Positions 35,808 through 44,330 of a DNA stretch of 64,000 nucleotides are shown here, one piece after another. The notes beneath the pieces are model-generated. The model had not been told where the DNA came from. It made no database searches and saw nothing but the letters and a program-made list of their open reading frames with translations. Position numbers and translations under genes: made by a program. Each line of letters starts with the position of its first letter. The first letter of the stretch is position 1. This stretch comes from an uncultured Prevotellaceae bacterium (GTDB lineage: Bacteria > Bacteroidota > Bacteroidia > Bacteroidales > Muribaculaceae), in assembly GCA_900317325.1 (NCBI GenBank), contig ONGE01000011.1, positions 21,070 through 85,069 of the forward strand, read 5' to 3'.

Positions 35808-35841
35808 AATCAGGGCTGGCCCAAACGGGTCAGCCCTGATT
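35808..35841. terminator. Bidirectional terminator between convergent genes
   Basis: AATCAGGGCTG-g-CCC, loop AAAC, GGG-t-CAGCCCTGATT, a long stem with one mismatch, preceded by AAAAAA and placed between the acetyltransferase and the minus-strand lipoprotein. Confidence 0.85.
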
Positions 35842-35871
35842 CGTATTAAGGATTAATCTTGTTTTCTCAGA

Positions 35872-36429
35872 TTACTTCTTCAGCTCGTCAGCTACAGCCT
35901 GAGCAGCCTCAGCGCCTTTCTCCTTGGCAGCGTCAACAGCATTGCCAGCGGCTTCCTTAGCGGCGTCAACAGCCTCACCAGCCTTCTGGGTAGCAGCGTC
36001 GGCAGCGGCATCAACAGCCTCACCAACCTTCTCGGCAGCCTGCTTTGCAACGAAATCAGTGAAACCAGCCTTCAGCTCCTCGGGAACCTCGATGTAGCTG
36101 GTCATCTTCTCAGCCAGGGTCGGGATCTTGGCCAGGATGGCCTCCTTGTTGTTCTCCCAAACGGTCTTCAGGATGTTGATGATGTTAAAGTAACCAGCCT
36201 GGTCACCACCATCCAACAGCTCCTGAGCCTTAGCCTTGATACCATCGAGCAGGCTAACAGCAGCAGCCTCATCGGGGCAGTTCAACAGGTCGGCGGCAAC
36301 ACCGTCAACAGTGTACTCAGCAACGGGAGCCTCTTCTACGGGAGCTTCCTCAGCGGGCTTGGTCTCAGTCTTGCAACCAACAAATGCGATAGCAGCAACA
36401 GCTGCAAACATCAATAAAAACTTCTTCAT
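35872..36429 (-). CDS. Lipoprotein with alanine-rich LEA/apolipoprotein-like C-terminus
   Basis: Protein of 185 residues with lipobox AFVGC (Cys19) and an acidic PAEEAPVEEAPVA linker. Residues about 40-130 form a helical domain. The last 55 residues are a low-complexity helix of repeating units such as KAGEAVDAAKEAAGNAVDAA, amphipathic and close to an 11-residue period, like LEA proteins or apolipoproteins. It may cover membrane or peptidoglycan or protect against stress; this is only a guess. It has a strong promoter (36485-36515), so high expression is plausible. Confidence 0.82.
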   Translation of the reverse strand: MKKFLLMFAAVAAIAFVGCKTETKPAEEAPVEEAPVAEYTVDGVAADLLNCPDEAAAVSLLDGIKAKAQELLDGGDQAGYFNIINILKTVWENNKEAILAKIPTLAEKMTSYIEVPEELKAGFTDFVAKQAAEKVGEAVDAAADAATQKAGEAVDAAKEAAGNAVDAAKEKGAEAAQAVADELKK

Positions 36430-36484
36430 AATAAAACAACTTTGTAATTAAATGATTAATAATAAAACGTTTGATTCAACGCCG

Positions 36485-36515
36485 CAAATGTAGCGGTGTT
36501 TTTTGAATTGACAAA
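36485..36515 (-). promoter_or_regulatory. Promoter of the alanine-rich lipoprotein
   Basis: Minus strand TTTG (36512-36515), 19 nt spacer, TACATTTG (36485-36492), 55 nt before the ATG. Confidence 0.72.
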
Positions 36516-36660
36516 TTTTTTTGAGCCTATTTTTCATTTTTTAGTAATTTAATAGCCCTTTTCGGGCATTTTGCGCCACTAAAGCTCTTCAAATCAGGCT
36601 GTGACTCTGCAAAAACTAAAATATATTTTGCTTTTGTGTTCGACTTGCACTAATTTTATT

Positions 36661-36668
36661 TAACTTTG
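36661..36668 (+). promoter_or_regulatory. -7 box TAACTTTG of the Zn peptidase gene
   Basis: TAACTTTG located 99 nt before the ATG at 36768, leaving a 5' leader of about 95 nt in which I see no riboswitch-like fold. Confidence 0.55.
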
Positions 36669-36767
36669 CGGTGCAGAATATTGCCCGGCACTTGGTGTTA
36701 CAATTTCCGTGCCAAGAGTTGCCGTGAAGCAGAAAACGACAAAAAACTAACAAAAAATTTCAGGATT

Positions 36768-37448
36768 ATGTTTGTATACATTCTCATGGGAGGCATTTTT
36801 ATACTGAGCATGATTGTTCAGAACTCCCTCAAGACCAAATTTGCCAAGTATAGCAAAGTCCCTCTGGGCGTTCCCATGGCCGGTCGTGACATCGCCAATG
36901 CCATGTTGCAGCAGAACGGATGTGGCGACGTGAAGGTGACCAGCGTGAGCGGCCAGCTTACCGACCACTTCAATCCTGCCAACAGGACGGTGAACCTGAG
37001 TGAACCGGTTTATGGCACTAACAGCATTGCTGCTGCAGCAGTCGCTGCCCATGAGTGCGGTCACGCCGTGCAGCACAAGGTGGGTTACAGCATGCTGCAG
37101 TTGCGCACCAAGATGGTGCCCATCGTGTCGTTTGCCTCCAACACCATTCAGTGGTTACTGCTTGCTGGTATCGTTGTTGCAGGTTGGACGCCGATTCCCC
37201 TGTATATCGCTTTGGCCATGTTCGCCATGACGGTGCTGTTCAGCTTTGTGACCCTGCCTGTTGAGGTGGATGCCAGCCGTCGCGCCGTCAAGTGGCTCGA
37301 GGGCTCTGGAATCGTGAGCGGTCAGCAGTTGGGCTATGCCAAGGATGCTCTCCATGCTGCAGCCTACACCTATGTGGTGGCTGCTATCGGCTCCCTGGCC
37401 ACCTTGTTATACTATGTAGCCATCTTCCTGGGTGGCCGCAGGAGGTAA
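36768..37448 (+). CDS. Membrane zinc metallopeptidase, YugP type
   Basis: Membrane protein of 226 residues in the neutral zinc metallopeptidase family of Bacillus YugP. An N-terminal helix (about 3-18) is followed by the zinc motif HECGHAVQH at 95-103, two further hydrophobic helices (about 115-155), the VEVDAS segment that supplies a third ligand, and a last helix before GGRRR. The frame is open to 36666, but 36768 is the first ATG that starts at the conserved N-terminal helix. Physiological substrate unknown. hisS follows 54 nt downstream. Confidence 0.88.
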   Translation: MFVYILMGGIFILSMIVQNSLKTKFAKYSKVPLGVPMAGRDIANAMLQQNGCGDVKVTSVSGQLTDHFNPANRTVNLSEPVYGTNSIAAAAVAAHECGHAVQHKVGYSMLQLRTKMVPIVSFASNTIQWLLLAGIVVAGWTPIPLYIALAMFAMTVLFSFVTLPVEVDASRRAVKWLEGSGIVSGQQLGYAKDALHAAAYTYVVAAIGSLATLLYYVAIFLGGRRR

Positions 37449-37502
37449 TACCGATAACACAATACACATTAAATATAAGAGTAAAAAAAGTTAATACCGA
37501 TA

Positions 37503-38867
37503 ATGGCACAAAAACCATCCATCCCCAAGGGGACTCGCGACTTCTCGCCCATCGAGATGGCGCGCCGCAACTATATCTTCAACACGATAAAAGACGTGTT
37601 CTTGCTTTATGGCTTCCAGCAGATCGAAACGCCGGCTGTCGAAAACCTGTCCACCTTGATGGGCAAGTATGGCGAGGAGGGCGATAAACTGTTGTTCAAG
37701 ATTCTGAACAGTGGTGATTACCTGAAGGACGCTCCCGATGACCTGCTCGCGGCCCATGACTCACTTCACTTGACGACCAAGATCAGCGAGAAGGGACTGC
37801 GCTATGACTTGACGGTGCCCTTTGCCCGCTACGTCGTGCAGCATCGCAACGACCTGCAGATGCCCTTCAAGCGCTATCAGGTTCAGCCCGTGTGGCGTGC
37901 CGACCGTCCGCAGAAGGGGCGTTACCGCGAGTTTTACCAGTGTGATGCCGATATCGTGGGCAGCGACTCGTTGCTGAACGAGGTGGAACTGGTGACGATG
38001 ATCGACGAGGTGTTCAACCGCTTCAACATCAATGTCGCCATCAAGCTGAACAACCGCAAGATCCTGAGCGGTATCGCCGAGATTATCGGTGCTGCCGACA
38101 AGATTATCGACATTACCGTCGCCATCGACAAACTCGACAAGATAGGCATCGACAACGTGAATGCCGAGTTGCGGGAGAAAGGGTTGAGCGACGAGGCCAT
38201 CGCCACGTTGCAGCCCCTCCTGGCTCTCGACGGCACCAACGAGGAACGTCTCACCGCTCTGGCAGGTATGCTTGCCGGCAGCGAGGTGGGCATGAAGGGT
38301 ATCGAGGAGATGCGCTATGTGCTTGACCATGTGGCGGCCCTGGGTACTCGTGCCCGCGTTGAACTGGATGTGTCGCTGGCTCGCGGCTTGAACTATTACA
38401 CGGGCACCATCCTCGAGGTCAAGGCCCTCGACGTGGCCATCGGCAGCATCACGGGTGGTGGTCGTTACGATAACTTGACGGGTGTGTTCGGCATGCCGGG
38501 CCTGTCGGGTGTGGGCATCAGCTTCGGTGCCGACCGCATTTATGATGTGCTGAACGCCCTCGACCTGTATCCTGCCGACACGATGGCAACGGCACGTGTG
38601 ATGTTCGTCAACTTCGGCGAGCAAGAGGCTGCCACCTCGCTGGGTCACATCATGGCCCTGCGTCGTGCAGGCATCAGTGCCGAGCTGTATCCCGATATCT
38701 CCAAGATGAAGAAGCAGATGAATTATGCCAACGATCGCCAAATCCCGTATGTGGCCATCGTGGGCGCCGACGAGGTCCAGAACGGTACCATCGCTCTCAA
38801 GAACATGGCCACTGGCGAGCAGCAATCGTTGACCGTCGATCAGGTGATTGAGAAACTCGGTAAATAA
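37503..38867 (+). CDS. hisS: Histidyl-tRNA synthetase
   Basis: Class II aminoacyl-tRNA synthetase of 454 residues that charges tRNA-His. Motifs in order: PKGTRDFSP at the N-terminus, [12 protein letters not shown], motif 2 [12 protein letters not shown], the histidine-binding [16 protein letters not shown], and motif 3 [11 protein letters not shown]; an anticodon-binding domain (about 360-454) closes the protein. Full length, with the usual Bacteroidales start [15 protein letters not shown] Crp-type regulator follows on the same strand after 30 nt. Confidence 0.98.
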   Translation: MAQKPSIPKGTRDFSPIEMARRNYIFNTIKDVFLLYGFQQIETPAVENLSTLMGKYGEEGDKLLFKILNSGDYLKDAPDDLLAAHDSLHLTTKISEKGLRYDLTVPFARYVVQHRNDLQMPFKRYQVQPVWRADRPQKGRYREFYQCDADIVGSDSLLNEVELVTMIDEVFNRFNINVAIKLNNRKILSGIAEIIGAADKIIDITVAIDKLDKIGIDNVNAELREKGLSDEAIATLQPLLALDGTNEERLTALAGMLAGSEVGMKGIEEMRYVLDHVAALGTRARVELDVSLARGLNYYTGTILEVKALDVAIGSITGGGRYDNLTGVFGMPGLSGVGISFGADRIYDVLNALDLYPADTMATARVMFVNFGEQEAATSLGHIMALRRAGISAELYPDISKMKKQMNYANDRQIPYVAIVGADEVQNGTIALKNMATGEQQSLTVDQVIEKLGK

Positions 38868-38897
38868 TCTATTAATTGAAAATCTGGTTGCCGCATT

Positions 38898-39575
38898 ATG
38901 AACAGCATGTATCAACAGTTGATGCAACTGCCTCTCTTCCAGGGGGTGAGCACCGATAAGATTACAACCCTGGTAGAGAAGTTGCCGTTCCACTTCCTCA
39001 AGTTCCGCAACGGGGAACAGGTGTTGCAGACGGGCGACCCGTGCACGCACCTCAAGTTCATCGTTTCGGGACGAGTGAGACTGACGACGCCCTGCGCCCA
39101 CCTGCGCGTGACGTTCGGGCAGACGTTGTCCTCGCCTCATGTGCTGGCCGCCGAGTATCTGTTCGGGCGTGAGACGGTTTATCCGTTCACAGCTGTTGCC
39201 GAGGGGCCTTGCGGCATCCTGCAACTGCTCAAGAGCGATTACATCAAGATGGTGAACACCGACAAGGTGTTTCTCTTCAACATCCTCAATTATCTGTCTT
39301 CGGGCAGCCAGCGCAGCGTCTCCTCGGTCTTGTCGGCCAGGAACGGCTCGGTGGCCGAGCGACTGGCGATGATTGTCGATTCGCTCACGGTGAGTGGCTC
39401 GACCGATATCACCTTGAATTATAAGCAGAAGGATCTCTGCTCCCTGTTGGGCACACAGCGCACGACGCTTGTCGCTTCGCTGGACAAGCTTCAGGAGAAA
39501 GATATATTGGAATATGACAGCAACGAGTTGCGCGTGCTTGACTACGACGGCTTGTTGGAGATTAACAAAGATTGA
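38898..39575 (+). CDS. Crp/Fnr family transcription regulator
   Basis: Regulator of 225 residues with a cyclic-nucleotide-binding-type beta barrel (about 20-130, including FLKFRNGEQVLQTGDP) and a C-terminal winged helix (about 160-215, KDLCSLLGTQRTTLVASLDKL). There are no clustered N-terminal cysteines for an Fnr-type iron-sulfur centre, and the sugar-phosphate-binding signature of true Crp is not evident, so the ligand is unknown. It is followed 10 nt later by a TSCPD gene, suggesting one transcript with hisS upstream. Confidence 0.88.
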   Translation: MNSMYQQLMQLPLFQGVSTDKITTLVEKLPFHFLKFRNGEQVLQTGDPCTHLKFIVSGRVRLTTPCAHLRVTFGQTLSSPHVLAAEYLFGRETVYPFTAVAEGPCGILQLLKSDYIKMVNTDKVFLFNILNYLSSGSQRSVSSVLSARNGSVAERLAMIVDSLTVSGSTDITLNYKQKDLCSLLGTQRTTLVASLDKLQEKDILEYDSNELRVLDYDGLLEINKD

Positions 39576-39585
39576 TAATAAAAAG

Positions 39586-39849
39586 ATGAAATACACGTTT
39601 TATCCTCAAGGAACCTGCTCGTCGCAGATCGACTTTGACATCGACCAGGAGGGCATCCTGCGCGATGTGCAGTTCACAGGCGGTTGCCATGGCAATTTGC
39701 AGGGCATCTCGGTGCTGGTGCGCGGCATGCGTGCCGACGAGGTCATCGGCAAGTTGCAAGGCATACGCTGCGGCTACAAGAACACGTCTTGTCCCGACCA
39801 GCTGGCGACGGCCCTGCGTGCGGCATTGCAGCAGAAGACCGAGAAATAA
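39586..39849 (+). CDS. Small TSCPD domain protein
   Basis: Protein of 87 residues that matches the stand-alone TSCPD family (TIGR03905 type). The signature KNTSCPDQLATALR is at the C-terminal half, with an earlier GGCHGNLQGI segment; Cys residues could bind metal. The same domain occurs at the C-terminus of vitamin-B12-dependent ribonucleotide reductases, but the role of the free-standing protein is not known. The start at 39586 gives MKYTFYPQGTCSSQIDF, the usual beginning. Confidence 0.9.
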   Translation: MKYTFYPQGTCSSQIDFDIDQEGILRDVQFTGGCHGNLQGISVLVRGMRADEVIGKLQGIRCGYKNTSCPDQLATALRAALQQKTEK

Positions 39850-39891
39850 AGAATCATCAACAATAACACAATATTAATAGAATTAAGAAGA

Positions 39892-40317
39892 ATGAAAAAA
39901 TGTTTATTGATAGTGGCAGCTGCCCTGGCAATGTCACTTGTGGGATGTAATGGAAACAGTGAGTTGAAGGCCAAGTATCAAGCCCAAGGCGAAGAGTTTG
40001 CTACAAAGCTGGATGCCGCTTGCCAGCAGCAGGATGCTACGACGATTCTCGCGCTTGATGACAGCATCCGCGCCGTTGAAGAAGAGGTAATCGCTACTGG
40101 TGACACCGCTGCCATCGCTGCCTACAAGGCTGCCCTGAAAGACGCCCGCATGCGCAATGGCGCTGCCATCTCCAAGTTGAAGGTGGATAATGGCGAGAAT
40201 CGTGAAGAGGTTCTCGACGAGGTGGTCGACGATGCCATGAACGAGGACGTGAGCATCACGACGGTCACCCGGTCGATCAATGCTGTGGGACGTCAGGAGC
40301 CTCCCAAGAAGAGATAA
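39892..40317 (+). CDS. Small helical lipoprotein
   Basis: Protein of 141 residues with lipobox SLVGC (Cys19). The mature part is predicted mostly helical and rich in Ala, Glu, Asp and Gln (QGEEFATKLDAACQQQDATT), ending in a basic PPKKR tail. No family recognised. It stands at the head of a tight run of five genes (39892-44250) that share strand and gaps of 1-10 nt. Confidence 0.75.
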   Translation: MKKCLLIVAAALAMSLVGCNGNSELKAKYQAQGEEFATKLDAACQQQDATTILALDDSIRAVEEEVIATGDTAAIAAYKAALKDARMRNGAAISKLKVDNGENREEVLDEVVDDAMNEDVSITTVTRSINAVGRQEPPKKR

Positions 40318-40327
40318 TAAAAGATAG

Positions 40328-41293
40328 ATGCAAGGACCGCGCCGAGGAATAGCGACATGGCTTTCACGTGTTGTCGCGTGTTGCGTCATCACCTTGCTGG
40401 TGATGTCTTGCGGCACGGGCATTGAGATGTCGAGGCGTGTCACCGACAAGGAGGTGCAACGAGTCTTGGACGAGGGGGCCGGCCACGAGGCCGTGGTGAC
40501 CCTGGAAGCCTACAAGGACTCGCTAGCAGCCTGGGAACTCGGGAAACGTTTCTGGGTAGCCGATGACAGGGTGACGCAGATGCTTGCCGTGACCGATGGC
40601 TATGACAAGGATACCCTGCATCTGGCTGGACATGTCCTTAGATATCAGGGGTATTCCAGAAGTGGAATAGCCGTCTATGGTGATGACCGCAGGATATTCA
40701 TCAATTTTGAAGATGAGCAGACGGGTTTGGGTCTTTCTTACGTCATGAAGAGCCGTGATGCGAATCATACCCTTTCCTCTCTGCCGATGCTGATTGATTT
40801 GGACATGGTGAATCATGTGTCACGCCAGCTGGTGGGTAAGGACTTTTATATCCGTACGCCCATCTGGTATGACCGCCAATCCGAGCAGATGATTGATGGC
40901 CGTCATTTCATCAAGGTTCACATCGACAGTGTGATGCCCGGCAATGCCGTGTTACCGCTGCGCGTGTTGTTCACCACGCTGGACACCGGCGAAAAGGCCA
41001 TGGTATGGATGAGTGACAATGCATCGACGATGCATGGCCGCGACTTTGATGCGCTGTTTGTGGAGAGGGACCCGCACTTGGGACATCCGGCCATCACCGA
41101 CGCCAACTGGGAACTGATTACCCGTGGGCAGGTCGTGGTGGGAATGACCAAGGAAGAGTGCCGCTTGTCGCTGGGCAGCCCCCAGCGCATCAACGAGAAT
41201 CCCGATCAGGGCGGCATGAGGGAATATTGGTATTACGACGGCGGGTCGTATCTGTTTTTTGTTGACGGCCTGCTCAACCAGTTCAGGAGATAG
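40328..41293 (+). CDS. Lipoprotein with BamE/SmpA-like C-terminal domain
   Basis: Protein of 321 residues with a lipobox LVMSC (Cys28). The central 200 residues are an unrecognised beta-rich domain that looks like a domain of periplasmic enzymes or binding proteins. The last 60 residues follow the SmpA/OmlA/BamE pattern: a TRGQVVVGMTKEECRLSLGSP helix-turn, then REYWYYDGGSYLFF beta hairpin. In BamE this fold helps outer-membrane protein assembly; here it more likely mediates interaction. It is 10 nt after the upstream lipoprotein and 1 nt before the MBL-fold gene, so they are cotranscribed. Confidence 0.72.
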   Translation: MQGPRRGIATWLSRVVACCVITLLVMSCGTGIEMSRRVTDKEVQRVLDEGAGHEAVVTLEAYKDSLAAWELGKRFWVADDRVTQMLAVTDGYDKDTLHLAGHVLRYQGYSRSGIAVYGDDRRIFINFEDEQTGLGLSYVMKSRDANHTLSSLPMLIDLDMVNHVSRQLVGKDFYIRTPIWYDRQSEQMIDGRHFIKVHIDSVMPGNAVLPLRVLFTTLDTGEKAMVWMSDNASTMHGRDFDALFVERDPHLGHPAITDANWELITRGQVVVGMTKEECRLSLGSPQRINENPDQGGMREYWYYDGGSYLFFVDGLLNQFRR

Positions 41294-41294
41294 A

Positions 41295-42065
41295 ATGTTG
41301 ACGACATTGGAAATAGAATTTCTGGGAACAGGAACATCGACAGGCGTGCCCATGCTGCGTTGCCATTGTCCCGTGTGCATGAGCGCCGACCCTCGTGACC
41401 AGCGGTTGCGCACCTCGGCAATAGTCAGATATCAGGGTGTCAGGTTTCTCATTGATTGCGGGCCTGACTTCCGCACCCAGATGCTGCGCGCCAGCGACGA
41501 TAACCTGGATGCGGTCCTGTTAACCCACATCCACTATGACCATGTTGCAGGTCTTGATGACTTGCGCACCTACTGCTTTGAGCGCCAGTTCCCGCTGTAT
41601 GCTCGTGCCGATGTGCTGGAAAACCTGCACCGACGCATCCCTTACTGTTTCCCTGGTGGCACTCCCTATCCGGGTGTAGCCCAGTTTGAGGAACATGTCA
41701 TCGGCGATGACCCGTTCCTGGTCGAGGGTGTGCGTGTTGAGCCGATTCCGGTGATGCATTACAAGCTTCCCATCTGCGGTTTCCGTATCGGACCGCTTGC
41801 CTACATCACCGATGCCAAGGAGATTGCCGACGAGGTGGTGGATTCCCTCCGTGGGGTACCCCTGCTGGTCATCAATGCCTTGCGCATCAAGCCGCACATT
41901 TCTCACATGTGTCTTGACGAGACCCTTGCCATTGTAGAACGTGTCAAGCCTGGCCGCACCCTACTGGTACATATGTCCGACGGTATCGGATTTCATGCCG
42001 ATTCCCATAGGTTGTTGCCTCAGGGTGTCGAACTGGCCTATGACGGCTTGATAGTAAAAGTATAA
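41295..42065 (+). CDS. MBL-fold metallohydrolase, PhnP-like
   Basis: Cytoplasmic hydrolase of 256 residues of the metallo-beta-lactamase fold. The dinuclear metal site THIHYDHVAGLDDL is clear, as are the N-terminal GTGTSTGVP loop and an early CHCPVC cluster, features of the PhnP/phosphoribosyl cyclic phosphodiesterase branch; later ligands sit in VMHYKLP and ITDAKEI. The substrate is unknown but cyclic phosphodiesters are plausible. The ATG at 41295 is used because it is 1 nt after the upstream stop; the longer frame overlaps the preceding gene. Confidence 0.9.
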   Translation: MLTTLEIEFLGTGTSTGVPMLRCHCPVCMSADPRDQRLRTSAIVRYQGVRFLIDCGPDFRTQMLRASDDNLDAVLLTHIHYDHVAGLDDLRTYCFERQFPLYARADVLENLHRRIPYCFPGGTPYPGVAQFEEHVIGDDPFLVEGVRVEPIPVMHYKLPICGFRIGPLAYITDAKEIADEVVDSLRGVPLLVINALRIKPHISHMCLDETLAIVERVKPGRTLLVHMSDGIGFHADSHRLLPQGVELAYDGLIVKV

Positions 42066-42069
42066 GGAA

Positions 42070-42498
42070 GTGGAAGAGATCAAGATATCGGAGGTCAAGC
42101 CCGATGAGCAGACGTCGGGTTTGCAGTTCTTTGAGAGCCGCGTCCAGGCGGGCTTTCCCAGCCCTGCTCAAGGCGAATATGCCGACAGTATCGACCTGAA
42201 CCGTGCGCTCATCACCAATCCTGCTGCCACCTTCTGTGCCCGTGTCATCGGCAATTCGATGGTGGAAGCCGGAATCAACGAGGGCGACTTGCTCATCATC
42301 GACCGTTCTCTCACGCCTCACGACGGCAATATCGCTGTTTGCTTCATCGACGGTGATTTCACTGTCAAGCGCTTGAGCGTGCGTGACGAGGGCGTTTTTC
42401 TCACCCCTACCAATGCCGATTTTCCCGAACTGCGTGTTGAGGAGGACAGCAATTTCCAGGTGTGGGGTGTGGTATCGCATATCATCAAGAGGGTTTAA
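42070..42498 (+). CDS. UmuD-like S24 peptidase, without umuC partner
   Basis: Protein of 142 residues starting with GTG, 4 nt after the upstream stop. It has the UmuD layout: cleavage site QAGFPSPAQG with the Ala27-Gly28 bond, catalytic Ser63 in GNSMVEAGI and Lys100 in FTVKRLSV. UmuD is cleaved on RecA filaments and then joins UmuC to form the error-prone polymerase V. Here no umuC lies next to it; the next gene, 6 nt away, encodes a membrane sulfatase. It could act with a distant umuC or cut another partner. There is no DNA-binding domain, so it is not LexA. Confidence 0.88.
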   Translation: MEEIKISEVKPDEQTSGLQFFESRVQAGFPSPAQGEYADSIDLNRALITNPAATFCARVIGNSMVEAGINEGDLLIIDRSLTPHDGNIAVCFIDGDFTVKRLSVRDEGVFLTPTNADFPELRVEEDSNFQVWGVVSHIIKRV

Positions 42499-42504
42499 CA
42501 TTTA

Positions 42505-44250
42505 GTGTTGGAAGCGAGCAGAAGGCATATTCCGAGGTATGGCACGGCATTTTTTGTGCTATGCGTGGCTGTGGTGGCCTGGCAATGTTTTGTCGTGGCG
42601 CTTGACACGCAGTTGGGCGGGATGTCTCGCCTGTTGCACGAGTGGCACACGGTGGCCGTCTCGGTGGCCAATGCCCTGTTGCTGCTGGCGCCCTATTGGC
42701 TGTTGCCTCGGCGCTGGCGCTGGCTGGTGTGGGTGCCGTTGACACTCCTCACCGTGTGGTGCATGATACAGGTGTGCTATTGCAGGGCCTACGACGACCT
42801 GATGCCGTGGCAGAGCCTGACGCTTACCGAGAATGTCAATTCCACCCTTGCTGCCAGCACCGTGTCCCTGCTGCGATGGCAGGACCTGCTCATCGTGGTG
42901 TCTTATCTGGGGCTGATTGCGGCCTGCGTGTTGGGTCGGCGTTCCCGTGAGGACGGCCCTCGTGTCAAGCCCCTGCTTTACACGCTGCTTGCCGCTGTGG
43001 TGATGGCCCTGGCGGGTTATGTCAACAACACCGACAATTTTGAGCGCCGTTTTTTCCACAACTTCAGCAACAGGGAGTATTTTGCCTCAAACGGCTTGCT
43101 GCCTTACGGCCTGTTCTCGCTCTATCAGGCGATGTTCAACGCCCACACCGTGAGCGATGCCGAGCGCGAGGCATTGCAGCGTTTCCTCGCCGAGGACTGC
43201 CCGCAATACAGCGACAACAGCTACTGTCATGCCGAGGGTCGCAATCTGGTGCTGTTCATCGTCGAGTCGTTGCACACCTGGCCCATCGGTATGGAGGTTG
43301 AGGGCCGTGAGGTGACTCCGGTCCTGAATCGTCTGGTGGCCGGTGACAGCGTGATTTATGCCCCTCATGTGCTGTTCCAGACCAGCCACGGTCATTCCAG
43401 CGATGCCCATTTCATCTACAATACCGGCTTGCTGCCCTTGCGCGACGGTGTGGTGGCCGTGAACTGGGGCAACAAGGAGTACCCGGCTTTGGCCTATGCC
43501 CTCAAGGGTTATGACTGCCGCGAAATCATCTGCACTCCGGGTGTGAACTGGAACCAGAACGTGACAGCCAGGACCTACGGCTTTGACACGCTCTACACGC
43601 GTGACGACCTGATGGCCGCCGGTTGTTTCTCACGGCACAACGATATCGATGACGCCGCGCTCACCGACTTCTCGTCGACCCTCCTGGACGAGCTGCATCA
43701 GCCGTTCTTCCTCGAGATGGTCACGATGACGATGCACGTCCCGTTCTCGACCAGTCAGTCCCGCCCGTCGTGGATTACCGTCAGCGACACCCTCACCGCC
43801 GAGGCCCGCGATTATCTGAATTGCGTCAACATCACCGACAGTTGCATCGGAGCCTTTATCGATGACTTGCAGCGTCGCGGCTTGCGGCAGAATACCGTGG
43901 TGGCTGTCGTGAGCGACCACACCCAGATTTATTACAACCGCATCGTGGGCCGTTCAGACTATGATTTCGTGCCCGACGATTGGGGTATTCCCATGATCAT
44001 TGCCGGCTGCGACACCACCTTGCGCTACGACCCGGTGATCGGCCAGGTGGACTTGTTTCCCACCTTGCTGGACGTGATGGGAGCCAACGATTATGCGTGG
44101 AAGGGCCTGGGGCACAGCATCCTGCGTTTCCCCGTCAGGAGCGCCATCCAGCCGCGCAACATGTCGGTCATCGGCGACAGCACCGAGCTCACCCAGCACC
44201 AGCGCCGTGCTTGGGACATGAGTCGGTACTTTATCTTTGACGCGCGTTAA
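42505..44250 (+). CDS. LtaS-like membrane sulfatase / phosphotransferase
   Basis: Protein of 581 residues with a GTG start. Four to five N-terminal membrane helices (about 10-180) precede an extracytoplasmic alkaline-phosphatase-superfamily domain. Metal and catalytic residues by comparison with LtaS: Glu254 in LFIVESLHTW, the nucleophile position in SHGHSSDAHF is Ser298 where LtaS has Thr, and Asp471-His472 in VSDHTQIYY. Relatives transfer glycerol-phosphate or phosphoethanolamine from phospholipids to envelope glycans. A Gram-negative envelope role is likely, but the acceptor cannot be read from the sequence. It ends the five-gene run from 39892. Confidence 0.85.
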   Translation: MLEASRRHIPRYGTAFFVLCVAVVAWQCFVVALDTQLGGMSRLLHEWHTVAVSVANALLLLAPYWLLPRRWRWLVWVPLTLLTVWCMIQVCYCRAYDDLMPWQSLTLTENVNSTLAASTVSLLRWQDLLIVVSYLGLIAACVLGRRSREDGPRVKPLLYTLLAAVVMALAGYVNNTDNFERRFFHNFSNREYFASNGLLPYGLFSLYQAMFNAHTVSDAEREALQRFLAEDCPQYSDNSYCHAEGRNLVLFIVESLHTWPIGMEVEGREVTPVLNRLVAGDSVIYAPHVLFQTSHGHSSDAHFIYNTGLLPLRDGVVAVNWGNKEYPALAYALKGYDCREIICTPGVNWNQNVTARTYGFDTLYTRDDLMAAGCFSRHNDIDDAALTDFSSTLLDELHQPFFLEMVTMTMHVPFSTSQSRPSWITVSDTLTAEARDYLNCVNITDSCIGAFIDDLQRRGLRQNTVVAVVSDHTQIYYNRIVGRSDYDFVPDDWGIPMIIAGCDTTLRYDPVIGQVDLFPTLLDVMGANDYAWKGLGHSILRFPVRSAIQPRNMSVIGDSTELTQHQRRAWDMSRYFIFDAR

Positions 44251-44274
44251 TCAGCATCATTTGTGGTCGGCGAA

Positions 44275-44306
44275 TTTGCCGAATTGGGGTAAAAGTGTTA
44301 CTTTTG
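44275..44306 (+). promoter_or_regulatory. Promoter of the hemerythrin-luxR pair
   Basis: TTTG (44275-44278), 20 nt spacer, TACTTTTG (44299-44306), 24 nt before the ATG. Confidence 0.75.
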
Positions 44307-44330
44307 CCCAAGATTAAACATTGACAGTCT

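Larger units (their letters stand above)
36430..36767. other. Divergent intergenic region, 338 nt
   Basis: AT-rich spacer with no gene. It holds the promoter of the lipoprotein on the minus strand, a small stem GCCC-ttttc-GGGC (36555-36567), and a TAACTTTG box (36661-36668) for the Zn protease, about 100 nt before its ATG. The rest shows no structure I can identify. Confidence 0.7.

Noticed and set aside
37761-39596. Open minus-strand frame of 611 codons across hisS and the Crp-type gene
   Set aside because: Antisense shadow of well-defined genes, no motif and no promoter of its own.
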